Shown here: one piece after another, positions 24,627-33,650 of the stretch
Layout: every line of letters begins with the position of its first letter
Numbering within the stretch: the first letter of the stretch is position 1
Assembly (NCBI GenBank): GCA_023664775.1
Contig: JAMPEW010000022.1
Span: 1 to 49,483 of the forward strand
From: Clostridium sp.
Lineage (GTDB): Bacteria; Bacillota; Clostridia; Lachnospirales; Lachnospiraceae
Reading direction: 5' to 3'
DNA: 49,483 bases
The notes under the pieces: generated by a model
The model's database searches: none
Seen by the model: only the letters and a program-made list of their open reading frames with translations
What the model was told of the DNA's origin: nothing
Program-made: the position numbers and the translations under genes

Positions 24627-25523
24627 CTACACGTCCCTCATATATGCCAAAACAACTCTGTCAAGTCCCGCATAATCCCGGGTAAGCTCTATATCACTAT
24701 ATCCGTTATCTACAAGGAGACTGTAAACTGCATCGTACTGATTATAACCGATTTCACATATAAAACATCCGTTTTCACTTAAATAATTCCTCGCTTCTTT
24801 TATTATTCTTCTGTAGAAATAAAGTCCGTCCTCCATGCCGTCAAGCGCAAGCCTCGGCTCAAAGCGGCTTACCTCCTCCATAAGCGCATCTATGTCGCTG
24901 CTTTTTATGTATGGTGGATTTGTCATAATAATATCATATAAATCCCCGCTGTTTTTTACCTTCATGGCATCAAGTACGTCAGGACCTTTATATTCAAACA
25001 TATCACTTTTTATTATATCACAGCTTATGTCATGTAAAAAGCTATTATTCTCAGATAGACGGACAGCATAAGGAGATATGTCAACAAGCGTCAGCCTGTC
25101 ATCAGTATTTCCCCTTTTCCTTCTTTCCAAAATATAGCTTATTCCGATACAACCCGTACCGCAGCACATATCAAGCACATTACATGTACCCTTATCCCCG
25201 GCAGCCCTTAACGCCTGCTCAACTAAAAGCTCTGTTTCAGGGCGGGGTATCAGCACATGCTCAGAAACAGCAAACGTATAACCCATAAAATCCTGCGTTC
25301 CTATCATATACTGACAGGGATAATGCGTCCCCCTTTTTTCAATCAGCCCGTTATAGGCACTGACTGCCTCATCCTCCAAATTTTTATCAAGCTCCATAAA
25401 GAGCCTGGTGTAATCCATGCCAAGAACATGCATTGCAAGAAGCCTTGCATCCCCCTCTGCATTTTCTATACCACAGGCTTTCAGCCTGTCTGTTCCGTTT
25501 TTCAGCATATCTCTTAGAAGCAT
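24627..25523 (-). CDS. prmC: Release factor glutamine methyltransferase
   Basis: 298 residues. N-terminal helical domain (1-85) that recognises the release factor, then a Rossmann methyltransferase with SAM motif VLDMCCGTGCIGIS (about 119-132) and the catalytic NPPY (IIMTNPPYIKSSD, near 203). It methylates the Gln of the GGQ motif in RF1 and RF2. AGGAGA precedes the ATG. Neighbour of prfA and downstream of the DUF1385 gene, in the usual order. Confidence 0.96.
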   Translation of the reverse strand: MLLRDMLKNGTDRLKACGIENAEGDARLLAMHVLGMDYTRLFMELDKNLEDEAVSAYNGLIEKRGTHYPCQYMIGTQDFMGYTFAVSEHVLIPRPETELLVEQALRAAGDKGTCNVLDMCCGTGCIGISYILERRKRGNTDDRLTLVDISPYAVRLSENNSFLHDISCDIIKSDMFEYKGPDVLDAMKVKNSGDLYDIIMTNPPYIKSSDIDALMEEVSRFEPRLALDGMEDGLYFYRRIIKEARNYLSENGCFICEIGYNQYDAVYSLLVDNGYSDIELTRDYAGLDRVVLAYMRDV

Positions 25524-25566
25524 CTATACAATCTCCTGACTATTTGTAGGCTTGCGGCTGTCAATC

Positions 25567-26535
25567 TTATGAATTTAATTCCTCAAGATATTTTCTCCAG
25601 TCAAGCACGCCCTCCACAGATTTTATCGCCACCTCAACCATATCTGCCTCAGGCTCCTTTGTGGTAAGCCTCTGCACCCACAGCCCCGGCTTACTAAGAA
25701 GGTTTGCAGCAAGCGACTCGCTTCTGCCTGCAAACCGTATGAACTCATACGATATTCCTGCAATTAACGGAACGAGCAGCACCCTGTAAAGCAGCCTTAA
25801 AACCAAAGTATCTGTATCGATACACATAAATACAAGTATGCTTACAATCATAACAATAAACAGAAAGCTTGTACCGCATCTCTTGTGGAATCGTGTATGC
25901 TTCATAACATTTTCCACGGTTAAAGCATCTCCATGCTCAAGACAGTTTATACACTTATGCTCCGCTCCATGATACATATATGTCCTTTTTATTTCCTTCA
26001 TACGGGAAATCAGCACAACGTATATCATAAAAATGATAAGCCTGATGACGCCTTCAATCAGCCCAAGAACAAAATGATTTTTTATGAATTTATCAAGCAG
26101 TGATGCCAAAAAAGCAGGAAAAAGCATAAAAAGCCCCACAGCTAAAACAATGGAAACGGCCACCGTGCCGAACATCCACAAATTATCCGAGCTATCCTTG
26201 TCAGCGTTCTCTTTCTCTGCTTTTTTCTTACCAGCCTTTTCTTCATCTGTACCTTTCTTTTTTTTCTTTTCGGTTTCCGGTTCTTCATCCTCCTCAAGAA
26301 ACTCTGCTGAGTAGGTAAGTGTTTTCACGCCAATCACAAGGGATTCTATAAAATTTACCACGCCACGTATTATGGGCACCTTAAAAAGAGCGAATCTGCT
26401 TCCTGCCGGCTTAAATTCGCTTATCTTAACCTCTATCTCATTATCAGGCTTTCTTACAGCGATTGCGTATTTGTCATCATTTTTCATCATGACGCCCTCA
26501 AGAACCGCCTGTCCTCCTATGCTTACCTGCTTCAT
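25567..26535 (-). CDS. DUF1385 membrane protein
   Basis: 322 residues from ATG 26535; an upstream in-frame TTG at 26553 is possible but less likely. It begins SIGGQAVLEGVMMK and has PIIRGVVNFIESLVIGVKTL, HGAEHKCINCLEHG and HTRFHKRCGTSFLFIVM, all hallmarks of DUF1385. Four to five membrane segments; residues about 85-125 form a Lys/Glu-rich insert. The conserved His and Cys residues hint at metal binding. Function is unknown, but in Clostridia it is almost always between rpmE and prmC. Confidence 0.9.
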   Translation of the reverse strand: MKQVSIGGQAVLEGVMMKNDDKYAIAVRKPDNEIEVKISEFKPAGSRFALFKVPIIRGVVNFIESLVIGVKTLTYSAEFLEEDEEPETEKKKKKGTDEEKAGKKKAEKENADKDSSDNLWMFGTVAVSIVLAVGLFMLFPAFLASLLDKFIKNHFVLGLIEGVIRLIIFMIYVVLISRMKEIKRTYMYHGAEHKCINCLEHGDALTVENVMKHTRFHKRCGTSFLFIVMIVSILVFMCIDTDTLVLRLLYRVLLVPLIAGISYEFIRFAGRSESLAANLLSKPGLWVQRLTTKEPEADMVEVAIKSVEGVLDWRKYLEELNS

Positions 26536-26564
26536 GTTTCCACATCCCTGCAATTTTTATAAAG

Positions 26565-26626
26565 TAAAAAATATGGCTGTCACATTAAAACGTATCTACA
26601 AAAACGCTTTAACACAACAGCCGTAT
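26565..26626 (-). terminator. Intrinsic terminator after rpmE
   Basis: Minus-strand ATACGGCTGT...TTAAAGCGT pairs with ACGTTTTAA...ACAGCCATAT (about 20 bp including several G-T pairs), followed by TTTTTTAC. It begins 18 bp after the rpmE stop. Confidence 0.8.
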
Positions 26627-26643
26627 CATATATCCGTCAAAAT

Positions 26644-26850
26644 CTAAGCATTTGCAACGCCGTACTTACGGTTGAACTTATCAATTCTTCCACGAGCCTG
26701 TGCAGTCTTCTGCTGACCTGTGTAAAATGAATGGCACTTTGAACAAATCTCAACGTGAATATCGCTCTTTGTAGAGCCTGTCACAAATTCATTACCGCAG
26801 TTGCATACAACCTTTGCCTGAAAATACTCAGGATGTATTCCTTCTCTCAT
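26644..26850 (-). CDS. rpmE: 50S ribosomal protein L31
   Basis: 68 residues from ATG 26850 with AGAGAGGTG upstream. [20 protein letters not shown] opens the protein; the CNC and [10 protein letters not shown] cysteines make this the zinc-binding (C+) form. The C-terminal [10 protein letters not shown] is typical. It binds at the inter-subunit bridge of the large ribosomal subunit. It stands between rho and DUF1385 and has its own terminator. Confidence 0.97.
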   Translation of the reverse strand: MREGIHPEYFQAKVVCNCGNEFVTGSTKSDIHVEICSKCHSFYTGQQKTAQARGRIDKFNRKYGVANA

Positions 26851-26978
26851 GTTTTTCACCTCTCTATATACAATAATTCATGATTTACCTAAGTTATCAC
26901 GTCCGCAACGATAAACATTCTACCATAGGACACATGTAAATTCAAGTATTTTTATAAAAAGTTGATAAAATATTTTAC

Positions 26979-28511
26979 TTAATGTCTGAGGAGTGATTTT
27001 TTAACATAATCTACAAACTCAGTATTATTTTTCGTTCTCACAAACAGCTTGAGCACCTCCTCGGTTGTCTCATCAGCCTTAGCACCCGACAAAGCCTTAT
27101 GTATGCCGTTTACAGCCTCCTGTTCCTCCCTTGTGAGAAGCAGATCATCACGTCTTGTTCCTGATTTTGATATATCGATTGCAGGGAAAATACGCTTTTC
27201 TGAAAGCTTCCTGTCAAGCACAACCTCCATATTGCCGGTTCCCTTAAATTCCTCAAATACAACGTCATCCATTCGGCTTCCCGTCTCCACAAGCGCAGTT
27301 GCAAGTATTGTAAGGCTTCCGCCCTCCCTCATATTTCTTGCGGCACCAAAGAAACGCTTAGGCATATGAAGTGCGGCAGGATCAAGACCACCCGAAAGCG
27401 TCCTTCCACTTGGTGGAACCGTAAGGTTATATGCCCTTGCCAGTCTCGTAATACTGTCAAGCAGGATAACAACATCCTTTTTATGCTCAACAAGCCTTTT
27501 TGCCCTCTCAATTACCATCTCCGAAACTCTCTTGTGATGCTCCGGAAGCTCGTCAAAGGTAGAATAAATAACCTCAACATTCGGACCCTCAATAGACTCT
27601 CTTATATCCGTTACCTCCTCAGGACGCTCATCTATCAAAAGAACAATCATATGCATATTTCTGTTATTCAAGCTTATACTCTTGGCGATAGCTTTCAGAA
27701 GTGTTGTTTTTCCTGCCTTTGGAGGGGAAACAATCATACCTCTCTGCCCCTTGCCAATCGGACTTAACAAATCAACAATTCGGATTGCAACAGGCGCTCC
27801 TGCCGTATCAAGGCTTATCCTTTCATTTGGGAAAATAGGCGTAAGCTCCTCAAAGGAAACCCTCTTTGCCGCCTCCGACGGCTTAAATCCATTTACATGC
27901 TTAATGTAAAGCAATGCACTGAATTTCTCGCCCTGGGTTTTCATTCTGATTGGACCGCCTATGATATCACCCTTTTTCAGACCAAATCTTCTTATCTGTA
28001 CAGGTGAAACATATATGTCCTTGTCTCCCGGAAGATAATTTGCGCTTCGGATAAATCCATATCCGTCCGACATAACCTCAAGTATTCCGTTTGCCTGCTC
28101 GCCGCTATCCAATTCTGCATTGTATTCCTGTCCATCATAGGTCATGATTTTTTCAGAGCGTGAAGCCTCAGCAGATGCTTCTGTTTTTGCCGTATCTGCC
28201 ATTCTGGATTCCGTTTTCCTTGCGTCCGGCTTTCGTTCCATAGGCTTTCGTTCTGCAGGTCTTCTTTCTTCCGTTTTTCTTTCCTCAAATTTTCTTTCCT
28301 CAGGCTTTCTTTCCTCGGTTTTTCTTTCCTCAGGCTTTTTTTCCTCCGCTGCCGTCTCAGGCTTTTTAACCTCAACCCGCTTGGAGGTCATCTTTTCAAC
28401 ATTTTCCAAAAGCTGCACCAGCTCAATCTTTTTCAGTGTTGAAATGTTGCGTATTCCCATTTCCTTGGCATAATTTCTAAGCTCCGCCAAAGACATCTTT
28501 TTAAAATCCAT
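26979..28511 (-). CDS. rho: Transcription termination factor Rho
   Basis: 510 residues, longer than the 420 of E. coli Rho because of an inserted stretch (about 48-125) of imperfect [11 protein letters not shown]-type repeats, highly charged and probably disordered. An N-terminal helical Rho domain precedes it ([15 protein letters not shown]), then the RNA-binding cold-shock-like domain ([21 protein letters not shown]), Walker [10 protein letters not shown], Walker [16 protein letters not shown], and Q/R-loop sequences [24 protein letters not shown]-dependent hexameric helicase. First gene of the rho-rpmE-DUF1385-prmC-prfA block. Confidence 0.97.
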   Translation of the reverse strand: MDFKKMSLAELRNYAKEMGIRNISTLKKIELVQLLENVEKMTSKRVEVKKPETAAEEKKPEERKTEERKPEERKFEERKTEERRPAERKPMERKPDARKTESRMADTAKTEASAEASRSEKIMTYDGQEYNAELDSGEQANGILEVMSDGYGFIRSANYLPGDKDIYVSPVQIRRFGLKKGDIIGGPIRMKTQGEKFSALLYIKHVNGFKPSEAAKRVSFEELTPIFPNERISLDTAGAPVAIRIVDLLSPIGKGQRGMIVSPPKAGKTTLLKAIAKSISLNNRNMHMIVLLIDERPEEVTDIRESIEGPNVEVIYSTFDELPEHHKRVSEMVIERAKRLVEHKKDVVILLDSITRLARAYNLTVPPSGRTLSGGLDPAALHMPKRFFGAARNMREGGSLTILATALVETGSRMDDVVFEEFKGTGNMEVVLDRKLSEKRIFPAIDISKSGTRRDDLLLTREEQEAVNGIHKALSGAKADETTEEVLKLFVRTKNNTEFVDYVKKSLLRH

Positions 28512-28774
28512 ACATTATTCCTTTCATTTATCTATATTTATTTTCTCAAAAAGCTTTGTCTGGGTAAATAAAATAATTGTCGAAACTTTGACTAACAATT
28601 TGCTCATAGACATATGTATTTTAACACAAGAAATGAAAAACGTAAACAAAAAAAATAAATTTATTGATTTTTTTTGTCTCATATCGTATATTTTTATAAC
28701 AGAGTTATAATTTCGGCTTTGATTCTAACATTAAATTTACATGAAACGAAACGGATTACGGAGGAACTATACTG

Positions 28775-29296
28775 ATGACAGACGGCTTACTGCTCTATAA
28801 GCTCATTATATTATTTATGCTTGACCGAACTGACTATACAATGACAAACACCCTGATTTCCAATTTCATAATAGAAAAAAATTACACGACAATGTTTAAT
28901 TTACACGAAGCGCTTTCCGAGCTGATTGATAACGCATTTATTTCAACCGATACCATACGGGACACCATACACTACAAAATAACCAACTCAGGCGAGGAAG
29001 CCCTCTCTCTGTTTGAAAACCGCCTTCCATATGCCATAAAGCAGGACGTGCTTGAATATTTGGAAAACGAAAAAATAAACGTGAAAAACGAATCTGAAAT
29101 ATATGCTGATTATTTTTATAATGATGAAAACTGGTATACCGTAAGCTGCATCATAAAGGACCGAAAGGAAACGCTCGTAGATATAAAATTTGACGTTCCC
29201 ACTAAGTCACAGGCTGAAACCATATGCAACAACTGGCGTTCTAAAAGCTCGTCCATATACGAATACCTGATTAATCAGCTATGGCTTCCTGAATAA
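28775..29296 (+). CDS. DUF4364 family protein
   Basis: 173 residues, soluble. The opening half (LLYKLIILFMLDRTDYTMTN ... NFIIEKNYTTMF) looks like a winged-helix domain and the remainder like a small alpha/beta domain, as in DUF4364, a family common in Lachnospiraceae and thought to be a transcriptional regulator. ATG follows CGGAGG. It is divergent from rho (263-bp gap, rich in A+T, no gene seen) and its last 26 bp overlap the 3' end of the convergent engB gene. Confidence 0.85.
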   Translation: MTDGLLLYKLIILFMLDRTDYTMTNTLISNFIIEKNYTTMFNLHEALSELIDNAFISTDTIRDTIHYKITNSGEEALSLFENRLPYAIKQDVLEYLENEKINVKNESEIYADYFYNDENWYTVSCIIKDRKETLVDIKFDVPTKSQAETICNNWRSKSSSIYEYLINQLWLPE

Positions 29297-29858
29297 AGCC
29301 CCATATATCCTCTTTTCCCTGTTTTGACACTGCGGAAAAGGGGATTATTTTTGTTCCACTTACCACTTGAAGCGTGTCCTTTATAAGCTTTACATTCTTT
29401 GCCTGCTGGCTTCTCTTTATCTTATCAAGCTTTGTACATATAATAATCGGCTTATAGCCGCTTGCGATAATCCAATCATACATTGTCTTATCGTTTTCTC
29501 CCGGTGCATGCCTTATATCCACAAGAAGAAATACCGCTCTAAGCTGCTTTGAGGAATGTAGGTATCTGTCAATCATCTTTCCCCATTTATCCCTGAGCTC
29601 CTTTGAAACCTTCGCATAACCATATCCCGGTAAATCAACGAAATATAATTCCTTATTGATATTATAGAAGTTAATCGTCTGCGTTTTTCCCGGTGAGGAG
29701 GAGGTTCTTGCTAAAGCCTTTCTATTTAAAAGCCCGTTTATTAGTGAGGACTTTCCCACATTAGATTTTCCTGCAAAGGCTATCTCAGGCAAACTGTTAT
29801 CGGGAAGCTTACTTGTAATTCCGCATAGAGTTTCAAGCTCTGCGCTTTTTATAATCAT
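29271..29858 (-). CDS. engB: Ribosome biogenesis GTP-binding protein EngB/YsxC
   Basis: 195 residues, the usual size. G1 FAGKSNVGKSSLINGL (about 29-44), G3 DLPGYGYAKV, G4 CTKLDKI and G5 FSAVSKQG are intact, with the family-specific ARTSSSPGKTQTINFY between G1 and G3. This essential GTPase helps to mature the large ribosomal subunit. It lies downstream of clpX, 113 bp away, with a hairpin repeat in the gap. Its 3' end overlaps the opposing DUF4364 gene by 26 bp. Confidence 0.96.
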   Translation of the reverse strand: MIIKSAELETLCGITSKLPDNSLPEIAFAGKSNVGKSSLINGLLNRKALARTSSSPGKTQTINFYNINKELYFVDLPGYGYAKVSKELRDKWGKMIDRYLHSSKQLRAVFLLVDIRHAPGENDKTMYDWIIASGYKPIIICTKLDKIKRSQQAKNVKLIKDTLQVVSGTKIIPFSAVSKQGKEDIWGFIQEAIAD

Positions 29859-29887
29859 AACTGTACTCCTATCTTCTAATCAAAATG

Positions 29888-29959
29888 GGCTGCCGCAATA
29901 AGATTTAAGGCACATAGTTGTTTACCCATGACAAACCTTAAAACCTTATTGCAACAGCC
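29888..29959. repeat. Dispersed hairpin repeat, copy 2
   Basis: Arms GGCTGCCGCAATAAG...TTTAAGG (29888-) and CCTTAAAACCTTATTGCAAC (ending in AGCC at 29959) pair over about 24 bp, with conserved loop CACATAGTTGTTTACCCATG. It fills the gap between clpX and engB; its conserved strand is the plus strand, opposite to both genes. Confidence 0.7.
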
Positions 29960-29971
29960 ACACTCATTCTT

Positions 29972-31264
29972 TTATGCGATACTGTCCTCGCTTCTCATAA
30001 TGTGCTTTCTGAGTGTTGTCTTTACCGTACGCGGCTCCTCCTGATATGTTACAATTGGGTCTGCCCCCTCCGTAACAACAGCCTCTGTAACGACACACTT
30101 ACTTACATATTCATCGGAAGGAATTTCGTACATCAAATCCATTACAACCTTCTCAATAATTGCTCGTAAGCCTCTAGCACCTGTCTTACGGGCATTTGCT
30201 TCCTTGGCAATTGCACGAAGCGCCGCCTCCTCAAACTCAAGCTCAACTCCGTCAATCTCAAAAAGCTTTTTATACTGCTTACAGATTGCACTCTTAGGCT
30301 CTGATAAAATTCGGATAAGCGCATCCTCATCCAAAAGGTCGAGCGTTACGGTAACAGGTACCCTTCCAACAAACTCAGGTATCAGTCCATATTTTATGAA
30401 ATCCTGTGGGAGGACCTTCTGTAAAAGCTCGCCGATATTTTTCTCCCTGTCAGATATTACGTCTGCATTAAAGCCGATGGACTTTTTACCTATTCTGTTT
30501 TCAATTATTTTGTCCATTCCCTCAAAGGCACCGCCACAGATAAATAATATATTTGTCGTATCTATCTGTATAAACTCCTGCTGTGGATGCTTACGTCCAC
30601 CCTGCGGTGGAACAGAGGCAACGGTACCCTCAATTATCTTTAAGAGCGCCTGCTGTACACCCTCTCCCGAAACATCTCTTGTGATAGAAACATTTTCTGA
30701 CTTCTTTGTAATCTTATCAATCTCATCAATGTAAACGATTCCGCACTGTGCCCTGTCAATATCATAGTCTGCCGCCTGAATAAGCTTCAGTAAAATATTT
30801 TCAACATCCTCTCCTACATATCCTGCCTCCGTAAGCGTAGTTGCATCTGCAATTGCAAACGGAACATTTAAAAGCTTAGCAAGTGTCTGTGCAAGATATG
30901 TCTTTCCTGAACCTGTAGGTCCAATCATGATGATGTTGCTTTTCTGTAATTCTACGTCAAAATCCTTTTCTGCAAGTATTCTCTTGTAGTGATTATACAC
31001 TGCAACAGACAAAACCTTTTTTGCACTTTCCTGACCTACAACATAGTCGTCAAGAAATTCTTTAATCTCCTTAGGCTTAAGAAGATTAATATCTGTATCA
31101 ATCACATCGCTGTCAAGCTCATCCTGTACAATTTCAGAGCATATGTCTATACACTCATCACATATATATACATTTGGACCTGCAATAAGCTTTCTTACCT
31201 GCTCCTGACTTTTATTACAAAATGAACATCTTAGTTTTTTCCTATCGTCAGTACGATTAGCCAT
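29972..31264 (-). CDS. clpX: ATP-dependent Clp protease ATP-binding subunit ClpX
   Basis: 430 residues. N-terminal four-Cys zinc finger ([10 protein letters not shown] ... [12 protein letters not shown]), Walker [16 protein letters not shown] (about 113-127), pore loop GYVGEDVE, Walker [16 protein letters not shown]-region [10 protein letters not shown] and the sensor-2 part [11 protein letters not shown]. It unfolds substrates and feeds them to ClpP through the IGF-type loop (KKSIGFN). Located 17 bp after clpP, within tig-clpP-clpX. Confidence 0.97.
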   Translation of the reverse strand: MANRTDDRKKLRCSFCNKSQEQVRKLIAGPNVYICDECIDICSEIVQDELDSDVIDTDINLLKPKEIKEFLDDYVVGQESAKKVLSVAVYNHYKRILAEKDFDVELQKSNIIMIGPTGSGKTYLAQTLAKLLNVPFAIADATTLTEAGYVGEDVENILLKLIQAADYDIDRAQCGIVYIDEIDKITKKSENVSITRDVSGEGVQQALLKIIEGTVASVPPQGGRKHPQQEFIQIDTTNILFICGGAFEGMDKIIENRIGKKSIGFNADVISDREKNIGELLQKVLPQDFIKYGLIPEFVGRVPVTVTLDLLDEDALIRILSEPKSAICKQYKKLFEIDGVELEFEEAALRAIAKEANARKTGARGLRAIIEKVVMDLMYEIPSDEYVSKCVVTEAVVTEGADPIVTYQEEPRTVKTTLRKHIMRSEDSIA

Positions 31265-31281
31265 TTAGCTACACCTCTTAC

Positions 31282-31866
31282 TTATTCTCTATTTGTCATA
31301 ACACGGTCAATCAGACCATACTCCAACGCTTCCTCTGCACTGAGGAAATTATCTCTCTCTGTATCACGCTCAATCACATCAAGCGGCTTTCCTGTTGCCT
31401 CGCTTAATATAGTATTGAGCTTAGTTCTTGTCCTTATAATGTGATCCGCATGAATCTTAATATCCGTTGCCTGACCCTTTGTTCCGCCTAAAGGCTGGTG
31501 AATCATAATCTCGGAATTAGGAAGCGCCAGTCGTTTTCCCTTTGCGCCTCCGGCAAGAAGAAACGCGCCCATGCTGGCTGCCATTCCCACACATATTGTA
31601 GAAACATCACACTTAATATAATTCATTGTGTCATAAATGCCCATGCCTGCACTTACAGAGCCGCCCGGACTATTTATGTAAAGGCTTATATCCTTTGTTG
31701 TGTCCTCAGCCTCAAGAAATAAAAGCTGTGCGATAACGAGGCTTGCCGTTGTATCGTTTACCTCATCACCTAAAAATATGATACGCTCCTTGAGCAGCCT
31801 TGAGTAAATGTCGTAGGAACGCTCACCCTTGCTTGTCTGCTCAACGACCATAGGTACTAATGCCAT
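31282..31866 (-). CDS. clpP: ATP-dependent Clp protease proteolytic subunit
   Basis: 194 residues from ATG 31866, which is preceded by AAGGAGG; an in-frame reading to 31884 is too long. Catalytic triad Ser98 ([10 protein letters not shown]), His123 (MIHQPLGG) and Asp172 (DTERDNFLS). Fourteen subunits form the barrel that degrades proteins unfolded by ClpX or ClpC. It starts 2 bp after the trigger factor stop, so translation is coupled. Confidence 0.98.
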   Translation of the reverse strand: MALVPMVVEQTSKGERSYDIYSRLLKERIIFLGDEVNDTTASLVIAQLLFLEAEDTTKDISLYINSPGGSVSAGMGIYDTMNYIKCDVSTICVGMAASMGAFLLAGGAKGKRLALPNSEIMIHQPLGGTKGQATDIKIHADHIIRTRTKLNTILSEATGKPLDVIERDTERDNFLSAEEALEYGLIDRVMTNRE

Positions 31867-31868
31867 AT

Positions 31869-33155
31869 CTATACCTCCTTGCAATTATCTGATAAAAGCG
31901 CAAGCGCTTTTTTTACAGCAATATCCTTTTTGATTGACTCCTTTTCATTATCACCAACGATCTCCTTCAGCTTATCAATTTCCATCTGATAAGCCTCAGC
32001 CATAGTTTTTAATTCCTCCTCATACTCCTCATCCGTTGCAGTAATATTTTCAGCATCAACCACTGCCTCCAGTATGAGTCCGTTCTTTATCCTCTTAATG
32101 GCGTCAGGCTTAATCTGCTCAAGCATCTGCTCCTTCGTTGTACCCATAAGAGCAAGGTACTGATCCATGTTAATGCCCTGATACATAAGATTCTGTCCAA
32201 ATTCCTCAAACATCTGCTCCTGATTGTACTGAGTCATAGGCTCAGGAATTTCCATCTCGGTAGCCTCGGCAATCTTTGCAAGCACTGCCTCCTGCTTCTT
32301 GTTTTTAACCTCTCTCTCCTTCTTAACCTCAAGGATTTTTCTAACGTCAGTCTTATACTCCTCAAATGTATCAAAGGAAGAAACCTCCTCGGCAAACTCA
32401 TCATCAAGCTCAGGCAGCTCAATGGCATTGATGCCAAGAAGCTCAACCTTAAATACGGCAGGCTTTCCTGCAAGCTCAGGTGCATGATATTCCTCCGGAA
32501 ATGTTACATTTACATCGAATTTATCTCCGATATTTTTTCCGACAATCTGATCCTCAAATGTATCAATAAATGAATGTGAGCCAAGTGTCAGCTTATGGTT
32601 TTCACCCTTTCCACCCTCAAAGGCAACGTCATCCATAAATCCTTCATAATTGATGGTAACCTCATCGTCCATTGCGGCAGGTCTGTCCTCAATCGGAATG
32701 GATCTTGAATTTTCCTTCTGTGTCTTTAAGATTTCAGCCATAACCTCATCATCTGTAACTTCACTGTCTATCTTTTCAATTTCAATTCCCTTATATTCGC
32801 CAATCTTTATCTCAGGCTTTGTAGCAACCATAGCCGTAAAAATAAAATCCTTGCCCTTCTCAATCTGCTCCACGTCAATTTCAGGTCTTGATACAATCTC
32901 CTCCTCACAGTCAGCAACCTCTTTTGGATAATACTCGTTAATAAGCTTGTTTGCCGCATCCTCATAAAAAATGGATGGTCCGTACATTTTTTCTATATAT
33001 GCCTGTGGAACCTTTCCTTTTCTAAATCCAGGAACCGAGAACTTATTTTTATTTTTGTTATATGCCTCAGTAATTGCCTTTGTAAACTCGGAAGCAGGCA
33101 CTGTTATCGTAAGCTTTGCCATGCTGCCTTCTAACTTTTCAACTGATAGACTCAT
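31869..33155 (-). CDS. tig: Trigger factor
   Basis: 428 residues. N-terminal ribosome-binding domain with the signature [11 protein letters not shown] (about 42-52), a peptidyl-prolyl isomerase domain ([13 protein letters not shown], about 164 on) and a helical C-terminal chaperone region. It meets nascent chains at the ribosome exit. GGAGG stands before the ATG. It is first in the tig-clpP-clpX group, and a promoter is visible at 33213-33241. Confidence 0.97.
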   Translation of the reverse strand: MSLSVEKLEGSMAKLTITVPASEFTKAITEAYNKNKNKFSVPGFRKGKVPQAYIEKMYGPSIFYEDAANKLINEYYPKEVADCEEEIVSRPEIDVEQIEKGKDFIFTAMVATKPEIKIGEYKGIEIEKIDSEVTDDEVMAEILKTQKENSRSIPIEDRPAAMDDEVTINYEGFMDDVAFEGGKGENHKLTLGSHSFIDTFEDQIVGKNIGDKFDVNVTFPEEYHAPELAGKPAVFKVELLGINAIELPELDDEFAEEVSSFDTFEEYKTDVRKILEVKKEREVKNKKQEAVLAKIAEATEMEIPEPMTQYNQEQMFEEFGQNLMYQGINMDQYLALMGTTKEQMLEQIKPDAIKRIKNGLILEAVVDAENITATDEEYEEELKTMAEAYQMEIDKLKEIVGDNEKESIKKDIAVKKALALLSDNCKEV

Positions 33156-33212
33156 TTTTTGTTTTTTCCTCCTTGTAACTTACTCACATATATTATGAGC
33201 ACTATTCGTTTG

Positions 33213-33241
33213 ATTATATCATAAACATCTTTTTTCGTCTA
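33213..33241 (-). promoter_or_regulatory. Promoter of the tig-clpP-clpX operon
   Basis: TAGACG (33236-33241), 17-bp spacer and perfect TATAAT (33213-33218) on the minus strand, 58 bp before the tig start. Confidence 0.6.
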
Positions 33242-33250
33242 GCTTAATTT

Positions 33251-33318
33251 CAATAAAACAGGCTTGTTTATATATATGTGATTTTCACGTGGAATATCAC
33301 TGAAAATATAAACAAGCC
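33251..33318 (-). terminator. Intrinsic terminator after the spore protein gene
   Basis: Minus-strand GGCTTGTTTATAT and ATATAAACAAGCC form a perfect 13-bp stem (33261-33318) with a long loop, followed by TGTTTTATTG. Confidence 0.8.
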
Positions 33319-33367
33319 CTTTCCTATTTTTAAATATGCAAGATTATAAAATAATTCTTACTTAGAA

Positions 33368-33568
33368 TTACTTACCAGACATCTGCTCTTCCTGTCTCTT
33401 GATCATCTGTCTAACCATCTCGCCGCCGATTGAACCTGACTCACGTGAAGTTAAGTCTCCGTTGTAACCCTGCTTAAGATTAACACCAAGCTCGTTAGCA
33501 ACCTCCATCTTAAATCTGTTCATAGCATCCTTAGCTTCTGGTACGCTAGTTTTGTTTGAATTACTCAT
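33368..33568 (-). CDS. Alpha/beta-type small acid-soluble spore protein
   Basis: 66 residues with both family signatures: AMNRFKMEVANELGVNL, containing the GPR protease cleavage region, and YNGDLTSRESGSIGGEMVRQMI. These proteins coat spore DNA and protect it in the dormant spore. A good AGGAGG site precedes the ATG. It is a single gene with its own terminator. Its presence is the main sign that the organism makes spores, or did until recently. Confidence 0.95.
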   Translation of the reverse strand: MSNSNKTSVPEAKDAMNRFKMEVANELGVNLKQGYNGDLTSRESGSIGGEMVRQMIKRQEEQMSGK

Positions 33569-33650
33569 AATATTTTACCTCCTCTACTATTATAAGACAT
33601 TTCTGTCTTAAGCATATTATCTGAAGAATTTAAAATATTATGAATGGTAA

